From positions 248,001 to 312,000 of the forward strand of contig NZ_CP115165.1 of NCBI RefSeq assembly GCF_028622095.1: 64,000 bases of DNA. Direction: 5' to 3'. The translations under genes and the position numbers were made by a program. The notes beneath the pieces were generated by a model, which worked only from the letters and a program-made list of their open reading frames with translations, was not told where the DNA came from and searched no databases. Shown piece by piece: positions 53,119 to 63,600 of the stretch (its first letter is position 1; each line of letters begins with the position of its first letter). The stretch is from Deinococcus aquaticus. GTDB lineage: Bacteria; Deinococcota; Deinococci; Deinococcales; Deinococcaceae.

Positions 53119-53636
53119 GCACGGCCCACCCCGTAGCACAGCTGCACGAGCCGCTTCAGGTCGCCCTTGGCCGGGTCGCCCTGTTCGATGCGCCGGATGA
53201 GTTCGGCGGGCGTGAGCCATTCGGCGCTGCTGAAATCGTCGGGGTTGAAGGTGGGCGGGTCGTCGCGGCGCAGTTCGTAGACATGCATGAAAGCACTCAG
53301 GCCGTCGCGTGGGCCAAAGCTGGCGATCTGCTGCCAGGGGAGGTCGTCCATGTTCAGGTTCAGTTCCTCCTGCGTCTCGCGCCGGAAGGCCTGTTCGTAC
53401 GTCTCGCCGCGTTCCACGTGCCCGCCGACGCTCATGTCCAGGCAGCCGGGGAACAGGCGTTTGTGCGCAGTGCGGCGCGGAATCCACAGCTGGCCCGCCC
53501 GGTTGACCAGAAACGCGTTGATGACGCGGAAGGTCAGGCCGCGCGCATAGGCGTCCTCGCGGGTGACCGCGCCGATGACCTCGTCGTGGTCATTGACGAG
53601 GTCGAGCCATTCCTGCTGTGCCTCCGCTGCCGTCAT
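53115..53636 (-). CDS. Nudix hydrolase, IPP-isomerase-like
   Basis: The 173-residue protein has [38 protein letters not shown] and the Nudix box [20 protein letters not shown] plus EL. This resembles the YfcD/IDI-like Nudix branch. The reaction is unknown; the isomerase Cys/Glu pair was not confirmed. The start overlaps the GNAT stop by ATGA. Confidence 0.88.
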   Translation of the reverse strand: MTAAEAQQEWLDLVNDHDEVIGAVTREDAYARGLTFRVINAFLVNRAGQLWIPRRTAHKRLFPGCLDMSVGGHVERGETYEQAFRRETQEELNLNMDDLPWQQIASFGPRDGLSAFMHVYELRRDDPPTFNPDDFSSAEWLTPAELIRRIEQGDPAKGDLKRLVQLCYGVGRA

Positions 53637-54150
53637 GCTGTCCATTCTGAGGCCAGGACGGCGTACGCGGCGTCGTCCGTCCATTCGCCCCGGTGCAGGT
53701 AACTCTGGAGGCTGGTGCCCTCATGCCGGAAGCCCAGGCGGATCAGCAGCGCCGCGACCGCCGCGTTGCGCGGGTCGATGCTGGCGTGAACGCGGTGCAC
53801 GCCAAGGTCGGTGAAGGCGTGTGTGATGAGGGCGTGCAGGGCCTCGCGGGCGTACCCGTGCCCCTGGGCGTGGCGGGCGAGGGTCACGCCGACTTCCGCC
53901 TGTGATCCCTGGGTGTTCAGGGCGACGTCACCGATGACCTCGCCGCCGGGCAGGGTGACGGCGCGCTGCACGCAGCCGGGCGAACCCAGCGGCGCGCCGG
54001 ACACGAGGCCCGCCACCGAGTCCAGCGTGGCGGGCAGCGCCCAGCCCTGGTACTGCGCGACCTGCGGGTCGTTGCGGTACGCCAGGACGGAGGGCAGGTC
54101 GTCCGGTGTCAGTGGCCGGAGGGTCAGGCGGGGGGTGGTGAGGGTGGTCA

Positions 54151-54151
<1 letters not shown>
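53633..54151 (-). CDS. GNAT-family N-acetyltransferase
   Basis: The 172-residue RimJ/RimL-like acetyltransferase shows TPRLTLRPLTPDDLPSVLAY, then the acetyl-CoA loop ARHAQGHGYAREALHALI and VHRVHASIDPRNAAVAALLIRLGF. The substrate is unknown. Its ATG overlaps the argF TAA by one base (TAATG). Confidence 0.88.
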
Positions 54152-55245
<1,094 letters not shown>

Positions 55246-55253
55246 AGGCGAGG

Positions 55254-55259
55254 AGTATA
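55254..55259 (-). promoter_or_regulatory. Leaderless -10 box (TATACT) of the argF operon
   Basis: TATACT on the minus strand, 8 nt before the ATG at 55245. Confidence 0.65.
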
Positions 55260-55399
55260 CCCGCTTCGCGTCAGCTCAGCCTCACCCCCGGTGCGCAGCG
55301 CATGAATATGCATTCTGGATGACTGGACATGCAGACCGGGATGCGGTGCGCGGGAAGCAGGAGGCAGCGAACACCACCTCCCGCACGCCCCTTGCCTGA

Positions 55400-55532
55400 T
55401 ACGGACTCCGTCCGTTTCGTTCACAACCCGCAAGGGCACCGGGTTGCCAACTCCACTCCCGGAATCCGCTCTGCTCTCACTCGCTCCGCTCGGATTGAAT
55501 GGTTTTTGCGAACCATTCAATTGGAGTCCGTA
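55400..55532 (+). repeat. Dispersed hairpin repeat, family 1, copy E (full length)
   Basis: Ends TACGGACTCCG and TGGAGTCCGTA are imperfect inverted repeats. Inside are hairpin 1 (CAACCCG...CGGGTTG), linker CTCACTCGCTCCGCTCGG and hairpin 2 (ATTGAATGGTT...AACCATTCAAT). The right end touches the stop codon of the M14 carboxypeptidase gene (minus strand). Confidence 0.85.
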
Positions 55533-57548
55533 TTACTTCGTTTCGGTGAGGCTGTAGCTGCCGCTGCCGCTGTAGGCGTACACGCGCCAGCGGTACGTGC
55601 CGCTGGTGGCCGCGTAGGTGATCGCCTCGGTGCTGGTGCTGCCCTCGCTGGCCGCCACCTGCGTCCAGGTGCTGCCCGAGAGTTTCTGCAGGTACAGGTC
55701 GAAGTCCGTGCCCGCAGCGGCGCTCAGGTTGCCTTTCAGCGTGCCGCCCGCGTAGCTGAAGCCGGCCGTGCCAGGCTGGTAGGAGTTCCCGGCGGCAGCG
55801 ACCGTGCCGGCGTACGTGGTGCCGGCGGGCGGCGGGGTGGTGCCGCCCACCGTGACGAACACCGCCGAGACCGGCCCGGACGTGCCGCTGTTGTTCCTGG
55901 CGCGGACGTAGATGGTGTGCTTCCCGGCGCTCAGGCCGGCAGTGGACACGGTGGCCCGCACCGCCTCGGTGGCGGTGTTGAAGGTGCCGTCGGTGGCGGT
56001 CATGGCGGTGGGCGTCCCGCCAGCCCAGGGGGGCGTGTCGATGAAGTACTCGGCGGCGGTGACCGTGCGGGCGGGCTCGGCGCCGTTGCTGGTGTTGAAG
56101 CGGGTGTTCGTGGCGCTGGCGCTCAGGGTGAACGTGCCGCCCGTGGCGACGCTGGCGGGCGCGCTGACGCTCACGCTGTCCGGGCCGCTGCCCAGCTGGT
56201 AGGGGGCACGGGCCACGCGCAGGGCGTACAGCAGCGCCGCCTGGTTCTGCGGGAGGGTGGTGCCGGTGAAGGTGCTGCATGGCTCGAAGAACGCGGTGCC
56301 CAGTTCGATGGTGTACGAGGCGACGCCCAGTTCACCGTACGCGAAGTCGTTCGTGGTGCCGCTGGTGGGGTACAGGCCGATGGACTGCTCGGGGGTGTAG
56401 CCGTTGAAGTAGGCGAGTTTGCGGCCCAGGGATTGCAGCGCCGCGCCGTTCGGGGCGACCGTGCTGGTGTCGCCCCAGGGCCACAGGACCAGCTTGGAGT
56501 AACTGTGAACGTCGATGTACACGCCGGGCGTGCTGGCGGGCGCAGCGTCCGTGCGGGCGGGGCCACGGCTGTCGGCAAAGGCAGCCTTGATGAGGTTCTG
56601 GAGGTTCTGCGTCTCGATCTCGGAGCCGGCGCTGACGCCCTTGTACGTCTCGTTGCAGGGATCGGCGCTGGACCCGCCGGTTCCCCAGGCGTAATTGAAG
56701 TTGCGGTTCAGGTCCGTGCCGAACAGGCCGTTCGCGCAGGCCTGCGTGTCGTTCGCGTTCTTCCTCCAGGACGCGCCCGCCTCGGCTTTCTTGCGGCCGT
56801 CCGGGTTGCTCTGGAGGACCAGCCAGACTTCCTGCGTGTCGAGCATCCAGGTGACGTCGGCGTCCTGCCCGTAGTTGGCGAGCAGGTACTCCGCGAAGCG
56901 GGTGCTGAGCTCGGCGGGCGTGTACTCGCGCGCGTGGATGGACGCCGTGATCAGCAGGCGGGGTTTGGTGCCGGTCACGCTGCGGTTCGTGAGTTTCAGG
57001 ACGTTCATGTCGTACCCGCCGCGCGCCTTGCTTTTCAGCCACGTGGGCCCGATGCTGCTCCAGGTGGCGAGGTTCGGGTACTGCGCGGCGAGGTTCTGGG
57101 CGCTGGTGTACGTCTCCTCGACGGTGCGGTAGCAGGAGTAGCCGCTGATGCTCAGGGCGCCCAGCGGGTTTTTCAGGGAGGCGCTGTGCCGCTGCGTTTC
57201 CCTGGCGTCTATCTGCACGGTCCAGCCGCGCGTCAGGCCCGTGACGCGCAGCCGTTCGAAGTCTTCCTTGCCCACGTCCAGCAGTACGAAGCCTTCTTCC
57301 AGGCTGCCGCCGACCGGTTCGAAGGTCTTCACGATGTCCAGCCAGTCGCGCTGCGTCCTGAATTCGATGCGGGATACCACGACCGGGTTCTGCGCGAAGG
57401 CGCTGCACTCGTCGGCAGTGGCGATCAGGGTGCCGGTCCCGCCGGCCGGTGCGGCCGCCACGGGTTGCGGGGTCTGCGAGCACGCGCCCAGCAGCAGGGA
57501 CGCACTCAGGATCAGGGACAGGGCCGGGCCGTTCGTGAATCGACGCAT
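55533..57548 (-). CDS. Secreted M14 zinc carboxypeptidase lipoprotein
   Basis: The 671-residue product has a lipobox signal (LLLGACSQT), a propeptide-like region (to about 130), and an M14 catalytic domain (about 140-430). The zinc motif is SIHAREYTPAE; GTDLNRNFNY, IDVHSYSKLVLWPW and the catalytic Glu in SYTIELGT also occur. Two C-terminal beta domains follow, the last resembling a PPC domain (DFDLYLQKLSG). It trims C-terminal residues from peptides outside the cell. The ATG at 57548 follows GGAGGT. Confidence 0.9.
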   Translation of the reverse strand: MRRFTNGPALSLILSASLLLGACSQTPQPVAAAPAGGTGTLIATADECSAFAQNPVVVSRIEFRTQRDWLDIVKTFEPVGGSLEEGFVLLDVGKEDFERLRVTGLTRGWTVQIDARETQRHSASLKNPLGALSISGYSCYRTVEETYTSAQNLAAQYPNLATWSSIGPTWLKSKARGGYDMNVLKLTNRSVTGTKPRLLITASIHAREYTPAELSTRFAEYLLANYGQDADVTWMLDTQEVWLVLQSNPDGRKKAEAGASWRKNANDTQACANGLFGTDLNRNFNYAWGTGGSSADPCNETYKGVSAGSEIETQNLQNLIKAAFADSRGPARTDAAPASTPGVYIDVHSYSKLVLWPWGDTSTVAPNGAALQSLGRKLAYFNGYTPEQSIGLYPTSGTTNDFAYGELGVASYTIELGTAFFEPCSTFTGTTLPQNQAALLYALRVARAPYQLGSGPDSVSVSAPASVATGGTFTLSASATNTRFNTSNGAEPARTVTAAEYFIDTPPWAGGTPTAMTATDGTFNTATEAVRATVSTAGLSAGKHTIYVRARNNSGTSGPVSAVFVTVGGTTPPPAGTTYAGTVAAAGNSYQPGTAGFSYAGGTLKGNLSAAAGTDFDLYLQKLSGSTWTQVAASEGSTSTEAITYAATSGTYRWRVYAYSGSGSYSLTETK

Positions 57549-57635
57549 GAAACCTCCGGAGAAAGGGGCACGGCACGCTGGGCGCAGCGGTCGGCCGCGT
57601 CGGCGGGGTGCAGGTGAATTGACAGGTACCCGCAC

Positions 57636-57666
57636 ACTGTAACACCTGCACACTTGACGGGGTCAA
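57636..57666 (-). promoter_or_regulatory. Possible promoter of the M14 gene
   Basis: Minus-strand TTGACC (57661-57666) and TACAGT (57636-57641), spaced 19 bp, about 90 bases upstream of the start. Confidence 0.4.
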
Positions 57667-57759
57667 CGGTGCGCCGCCGCCGGGCCACGCGGCGGGCGGG
57701 GCGTCCGGTTCTGCGGGATGCCTCGCCGCACCCGACCGGCCGCGCGGCATGCACGGGCG

Positions 57760-57765
57760 TACACT
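57760..57765 (+). promoter_or_regulatory. Leaderless -10 box (TACACT) of the EamA gene
   Basis: TACACT ends 8 nt before the GTG at 57774. Confidence 0.6.
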
Positions 57766-57773
57766 CGCGCGCA

Positions 57774-58700
57774 GTGAGCGACTCCCCCACCCCCACCGTC
57801 CTGCCGCCCCTGAACGCCCGCGCGCTGCTGCTGGCGCTGCTGATCACGGGCATCTGGGGCGTGAACTTCGTGGTCATCAAGTGGAGCGTGGCGGACGCCC
57901 CGCCGCTACTGGTGGCCGCGCTACGATTTGCGCTCGCGGCCCTGCCTGCCGTGCTGTTCGTGCCGCGCCCGCAGATGCCCGCCCGGCTGCTGTGGGGGTA
58001 CGGGCTGGCGGTGGGCGTCGTGCAGTTCGGGCTGCTGTACCTCGCCATCGGGCTGGGCATGAGCGCCGGCCTGGGCTCGCTGCTCATGCAGATGCAGGCG
58101 TTCTTCACGGCGCTGCTCGCCGCGCGCTTCCTGGGCGAACGCGTGCAGCCGTGGCAGGTGGCGGGCATCACGCTGGCCTTCGCGGGCATGGGCGTGATCG
58201 GCGCGCTGTCCGGCGGGGACCTGACCCTGCTGAGCCTGGGCCTCACGCTGGCCGCCGCGCTCGGCTGGGCCGTCAGTAACCTGATCGTGCGGGCGTCCGG
58301 CGGCGCGAACATGTTCAGTCTGGTCGTCTGGAGTGCCCTGATCCCGCCCATTCCCCTGACGATCCTGGCGGGCCTCGTGGACGGCTGGGACGCCGTGACC
58401 CGCACCCTCACGCAGTCCGGCGCGGGCTTCTGGGCGGCCATCCTGTTCATGGGCCTGGGCAACACGGTGCTGGGTTTTGGCGTGTGGGCCGCGCTGATCC
58501 AGCGGCACGGCGCGGCCCGCGTCGCCCCGCTGTCCCTGCTGGTCCCGGTGTTCGGCCTGATCGCCAGCGCCCTGGTGTACCAGGAGGCGTTCCCGCCCGG
58601 CAAGGCCATCGGCGCGGCCCTGGTGTTCGCCGGCCTGATCCTGCACGTATTCGGCGGACGCTGGTGGCACCGGGCGGAGCAACGCACTCCAGCGGCGTAG
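57774..58700 (+). CDS. EamA/DMT-family transporter
   Basis: The 308-residue protein has ten predicted transmembrane helices in two EamA halves: WGVNFVVIKWSVADAPPLL in helix 1, LLMQMQAFFTALLAARFLGE at the end of half one, and LSLLVPVFGLIASALVYQE in half two. It resembles the O-acetylserine/cysteine exporter branch (EamA); substrate unproven. The GTG start is chosen from the -10 box position. Confidence 0.88.
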   Translation: MSDSPTPTVLPPLNARALLLALLITGIWGVNFVVIKWSVADAPPLLVAALRFALAALPAVLFVPRPQMPARLLWGYGLAVGVVQFGLLYLAIGLGMSAGLGSLLMQMQAFFTALLAARFLGERVQPWQVAGITLAFAGMGVIGALSGGDLTLLSLGLTLAAALGWAVSNLIVRASGGANMFSLVVWSALIPPIPLTILAGLVDGWDAVTRTLTQSGAGFWAAILFMGLGNTVLGFGVWAALIQRHGAARVAPLSLLVPVFGLIASALVYQEAFPPGKAIGAALVFAGLILHVFGGRWWHRAEQRTPAA

Positions 58701-58750
58701 CAAGGCAGCGTAGGCCAGCCGGCGCATGGCACGCCGCACCCTGCGGCCGG

Positions 58751-58756
58751 TACGCT
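58751..58756 (+). promoter_or_regulatory. Leaderless -10 box (TACGCT) of the MBL gene
   Basis: TACGCT ends 7 nt before the ATG at 58764. Confidence 0.6.
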
Positions 58757-58763
58757 GCGCGGC

Positions 58764-59753
58764 ATGTTGAGGACACGGGTGCTGGGCCGACCGGCAGAAG
58801 ACAACGCGCTGTGGGTCGTGGCCGACAGCGGGCAGGGGCAGACGCGCCTGCTGCTGGACTGCGGCGCGCACGTGCTGGACGGCGTACCCTTCGCGGAGGT
58901 GCAGGCCACCGACCACCTGCTGTTCTCGCACCTGCACATGGATCACGTGGGCGGCTTCGACGATTTCTTCCGCGCGACCTTCGACCGGCCCGCGCCCACG
59001 CACGCCTGGGGGCCGCCCGGCACGGCCCGCATCCTCGGGCACCGCTTTCAGGGGTTCTGGTGGAATCACGCGCCGGAGTTGCGGGGCCAGTGGTTCGTGC
59101 ATGACGTTCACGACAAGCACGTGCAGTCCTTCCGTTTCGAGGCGCACGAGGCCTTCGCCGTGGCCCACGACGCGGGCAGCCGCGCGCACGACGGCACGGT
59201 CCTGACCACCCCGCAAATCAGCGTGCAGGCCGTCCCGCTGGAACACCACGGGCGCAGCCTGGGTTTCATCCTGCGGGAACCCGACCGGGAGCGCGTGAAC
59301 CCGGCCGCCCTGGCAGGGTTGGGCCTGCGCCCCGGCCCCTGGCTGGCCGCGCTGAAAGGTGGCGCGACCGGAAAGATAGACGTGAACGGTCAGCCGCACG
59401 ACGCCGCTGCCCTGCGCGCCGCGCTGATGGAACGGGAGACCGGAGAGAGTCTGGCGTACCTCACGGACTTCCTGCTGGACGACGCGCAGCAGGCCCGCCT
59501 CGCACCCATCCTGCGCGGCGTGCAGACGCTGTACGCCGAGGCGCAGTACGCCCCCGAAGACCACGCGCTCGCCACGCGGCACCAGCACACCACCGTCACG
59601 CAGGTCGCCTCCCTCGCCCACGCGGCGGGCCTGCCCGCGCTGACGCTGCTGCACCTGAGCCGCCGCTACCGACCCGAACAGTGGCCCGAGATGCTGAATG
59701 CCGCGCAGGCCATCCACCCCGCCGCGCGCTTCCCGGACGGCTGGCTGGCCTGA
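58764..59753 (+). CDS. Metallo-beta-lactamase-fold hydrolase, RNase Z-like
   Basis: The 329-residue protein has the metal motif FSHLHMDHVGGFDDFF and a later VPLEHHGRSLGF and SLAYLTDFLLDD region. The order of motifs resembles ribonuclease Z (ElaC-type) and related phosphodiesterases. Whether it processes tRNA 3' ends is not shown. The start is leaderless. Confidence 0.8.
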   Translation: MLRTRVLGRPAEDNALWVVADSGQGQTRLLLDCGAHVLDGVPFAEVQATDHLLFSHLHMDHVGGFDDFFRATFDRPAPTHAWGPPGTARILGHRFQGFWWNHAPELRGQWFVHDVHDKHVQSFRFEAHEAFAVAHDAGSRAHDGTVLTTPQISVQAVPLEHHGRSLGFILREPDRERVNPAALAGLGLRPGPWLAALKGGATGKIDVNGQPHDAAALRAALMERETGESLAYLTDFLLDDAQQARLAPILRGVQTLYAEAQYAPEDHALATRHQHTTVTQVASLAHAAGLPALTLLHLSRRYRPEQWPEMLNAAQAIHPAARFPDGWLA

Positions 59754-59772
59754 AGAACGCACGGGGCTGCCG

Positions 59773-59778
59773 TACCCT
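59773..59778 (+). promoter_or_regulatory. Leaderless -10 box (TACCCT) of hisJ
   Basis: TACCCT ends 6 nt before the ATG at 59785. This favours that ATG over the one at 59779, which touches the box. Confidence 0.6.
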
Positions 59779-59784
59779 ATGGGC

Positions 59785-60570
59785 ATGACTGGACCGCTGT
59801 TCGATTCTCATATGCACACACCCCTGTGCGGGCACGCGAGCGGGTCTCCACGCGAGTACGCGCAGGCGGCGCTGGACGCCGGACTGGCGGGCATCTGCTT
59901 CACGGATCACATGCCGATGCCCGCGTGGTACGACGCGCCGTGGCGCATGCGCCTGGATCAGCTGGCGCAGTACGTGGAGGACGTGCGGGCCGTGCAGGCC
60001 GAGTTCGCCGGGCGGCTGGACGTGCGCCTGGGCCTGGAGGCGGACTTCCACCCCGGCACGGAACGCTTCGTGGAGGAGGTGCTGGGCGCGCACCCCTGGG
60101 ATTACGTGATCGGCAGCGTGCATTACATCGGCGCATGGGGCTTCGACAACCCGGAGTTCACCGCGGAGTACGACAGCCGCGACCTTGCGGGCCTGTACCG
60201 CGACTACTACGCCCTGGCCGAGGGCGCCGCGAAATCCGGCCTATTCGACAGTATCGGGCACCTGGACCTGCCCAAGAAATTCGGGCACCGCGACCCGGAC
60301 GGGTACGCCGCGCTGCACGCCCTGGACGTGATCGCCGAACGCGGCCTGAGCCTGGACTTCAACACGGCCGGGTGGCGCAAACCGGTCGCCGAGGCCTACC
60401 CCGCCCCAGACCTGACCCGGCAGGCCGCCGAACGCGGCATCCCCTTCGTGCTGGGCAGCGACGCCCACAAGCCCGGCGAGGTCGGCCACCGCTTCACCGA
60501 CGCCATCAAACAGATTCACGACGTCGGCGGACGGATCGTGACGTACCAGGGACGCGTCCGGCACGGGTAG
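59785..60570 (+). CDS. hisJ: Histidinol-phosphatase, PHP family
   Basis: The 261-residue PHP-domain enzyme shows FDSHMHTPLCGHA, CFTDHMPMP, GLEADFHPG, VIGSVHYIG, SIGHLDLPKKFG and LGSDAHKPGEVG, the metal ligands of HisJ/HisK-type phosphatases. It removes phosphate from histidinol phosphate. No other his gene is adjacent. Confidence 0.92.
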   Translation: MTGPLFDSHMHTPLCGHASGSPREYAQAALDAGLAGICFTDHMPMPAWYDAPWRMRLDQLAQYVEDVRAVQAEFAGRLDVRLGLEADFHPGTERFVEEVLGAHPWDYVIGSVHYIGAWGFDNPEFTAEYDSRDLAGLYRDYYALAEGAAKSGLFDSIGHLDLPKKFGHRDPDGYAALHALDVIAERGLSLDFNTAGWRKPVAEAYPAPDLTRQAAERGIPFVLGSDAHKPGEVGHRFTDAIKQIHDVGGRIVTYQGRVRHG

Positions 60571-60583
60571 CACCTGGACCCCT

Positions 60584-60626
60584 GGCTCCCCCTGGGGGGA
60601 GCTGGCCGCGCAGCGGACTGAGGGGT
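60584..60626 (+). repeat. Dispersed repeat, family 3, copy 3
   Basis: GGCTCCCCCTGGGGGGAGC, then a CCGCGCAGCGG hairpin, then ACTGAGGGGT. It lies between the convergent hisJ and restriction-modification genes and may end transcription. Confidence 0.7.
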
Positions 60627-60647
60627 CGCCCACCAGCGCAGGTCTAC

Positions 60648-63600
60648 TCAGCGCTCAGCACCCCACGCCCACACGTCACCCTGTACCCGCGCGTAACTCG
60701 CGTCCAGGTCCGGTCCCAGCAGCACCAGTTCCGCCAGACGCCGCGCCATGCGACTCACCTCCCGCGCCTCATCCAGCGTCAGGGCGCGGCCCAGCACGCC
60801 GAACTCGCGGTAACTGAGCCACTTCTTCATCACCTGATACCCGCCAATCGTGTACTCCCACACGGGCACTGGCACGTTCTCCCACACCCACGCGTCATTC
60901 AGCGCCACGTCCAGCACCCGGTCCCCCAGCCCCGGCGGCAGCCCGTCCGCCGCCCGCTCGGTCGTCCGGCCCCGCCCGGGCATCACCACGTTCCCCCGCT
61001 GCACCGCACCCCACCCGGCCCGCACCTCGTACCCATGCACGTCCTCGCCCACGCGCTTCAGGCGACCCACCGCACCCAACTCCGCACGGGTCGGCACCTG
61101 CGGATCATCCAGCAGCGCCGCCACCCGCGCCCCCAGCGCCGCCGATTCCGTCAGGGCCGACAGTGAACCCGGCAGCGGAATGCGCGGCCAGTCGCCCGCG
61201 ATGCCGCCCGCGTGTTCACTCAGGTACGCGCCGCTGAAACCCACCGCCAGCGCGTGATGCCACAGCAGCGCCGCCCCGGCAGGCGAGGCGTCCGGGTCGG
61301 GCGCACCGAGAGCGGCGAGGTAAGCGCGTGCCTGCGCCGAGAGATTCGCCCGGAGAGTCGGTTCAGAAGAGGCGAACAGACCGTCAGAAGCGGGAGCCTC
61401 GGAACGCCACAGGACGGGTATGTAGTAGGCGTGTCCCCTCAGCGCGTCGTTATCACCCAGATTGGACGTGAAATAGAACGGAGTGCCCTCATCCGAGGCT
61501 GCCGCCGCCGGACGGGTTACGAAAAAGGAGTTACCCGGTAGCTGCGCCCAAAGCGTCGGGCGTGAGCGATTCCAGAGTGTCGAATGGTCTGAAAAGTACG
61601 CTTGCCTGACCTCAAATGCACGAAGTAGATAGGGGACGATGTTCCTTGCCTGAAATCGAGTCTGAGTTCGAACTCTGCCTCGGGTCGCCTCAGCGTCATA
61701 CCCGGATGCGTCTTTCGACAGCTCTGGATTGATGATTTGGTAATTCTCCCAAGTCACGTTGGAGTCGAAGTAGGGGCGCATCTTCGCTTCAACAGCGGCA
61801 CGGTCAAACCCCACCAGTCCGCCGCCCCGCTTTTCCATCAGTCCGTTGATCGGTGCTTCTCCGGCCAGTTCCACCACTTTCGGCCAGCTCTGGTAGTCGG
61901 CGCTGCTGTCTTCGGGGCGGAAGGTGTAGCGGTTGGCGGGTGTGGGCGCGGCGGGGTAGTACGCGGGGCCGCCGTCTTGCAGGGCGGTCAGCAGTTGGGT
62001 GCCTTTGCCTGCGCCCCAGAATTCGCGGTACTGCACGGCGGGTTCGCCGCCCAGTCCGGTTTTCACGAGCAGGGATACGGCGGTGCCGCTGCGGATGCCG
62101 GCGCGGTTGCTGGGGGTGCTGAAGATGCTGGGGTCGGGCTGGCCGTCGGGGGTGCGTTTGCCGGTTTCGCGGCTGTCGCCGTTCAGGTTGTCGAAGGTCA
62201 GGTGGTTGAATTCGTTCAGCAGGGCGCTGCGCATGACCACGAAGCTGGGGTCGCTCAGGTACGAGGAGGGGCTGATGAAGGACACGATGCCGCGCCCGCC
62301 CTGCGCGACCTTGCGTTCGGCGATGCGGAAGAAGCGGACGTACAGGTCGTCCAGGTTGAATTTGCGGATGCCCCACTCGGTGACGAGGCCGCGCTTGTAG
62401 TGGGCGATCAGGTCGCCTTCCTCGGTCTGGCTGGTGCCGTTGAAGGCGCTGTAGGGGGGGTTGCCCAGGATGACCAGGATGGGGGCGCTTTTCTTGACGT
62501 GTTGCGCGGCGTCCTGTTCTGCCTGGAGTTCCGGCATGGACAGCGGTTCGGGGATGGTGTGCCAGTTGGTCAGGGCGTTGGTGAGGTACACGGCGGCGCG
62601 TTCGGGCTTTGCGGGGTGGGCGGGGTCGCTGGGGCGCAGGGTGACGCCGTACCGGGCGAGTTGCTGGCTGAGGCGCAGGTGCGCGATGACGTACGGGGCG
62701 GGCATGATCTCGAAGCCGATCAGGCGTTCCTTGACGGCGGCGCGCAGGTCGTCCAGGGTGGCGTCGTCGAAGTCGGGCTGGGCCTTTAAGGTGCGCCAGA
62801 TGCGGTCGAGGGTGGCGGTCAGGTAGCTGCCGGTGCCGGTGGCGGGATCCAGGACGTACACGCTGGGGTCGGCGAGGCCGAGGGGTAGGTTCAGTTGCTC
62901 GCGCAGGGCGGTGTCCACGCGTTCGACCATGTACTGCACGACTTCGGGTGGGGTGTACCACACGCCGAACTGTTTTCTCAGTTCCGGGTCGTACGCGGCG
63001 AGGAACGGTTCGTAGAAGTACTGCACGGCGTCGCCCTGGAATTTCTGCGTGAAGGTGGTCACGTCCACGCGGGCCAGGGTGGCGGCGGTCCGGTCGAGCA
63101 GGTCGGTGAGGTTCAGGCTGTGCTGCGCGGAGGGGTTGGCGAGTTCCCCGAACAGGCGTTGCATGACGGGCAGGTGCAGTTCCCACGCGGCGGCCCGCCA
63201 GTTGAACGGCAGCTGGGGCTGCTGGGCACTGTGCAGCACCCACGCGCTGAACAGGCCGTACCAGAGGGTCTGGATGAGGGTGGAGCGGAAGAAGCGTTCG
63301 CCCTGTTCGTCCTGGAATTGCAGGTCGAGCGCTTCGCTCAGGGCGCGTTTCAGCGGGGCGAGGGCTTCCAGCGGGGTGTGGCTCAGGCGGTGTTTGGCTT
63401 CGCGGGCGTAGCTGGCGAGGAACCACGCGACGCTTTCAGGGGTGCTCAGGGGCGCACCGGTCTGGAGGGCGCGGGTCAGGAATTCCGCGAGGGGCGCGGC
63501 GTGTGCCGACTGGGCGTCCGGGTCGCGCAGCAATGTCCAGAACGCGGCGGCGTTCGGGGCGAGTTCCATGTGTTCCAGCAGTTTCGGCTGGCCGTTCTCG

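Noticed and set aside
61804..63426. Arg/Pro-rich minus-strand frame inside the restriction-modification gene
   Set aside because: It is an alternate frame of the same strand and lacks any motif; the main frame contains the SAM and NPPY motifs.
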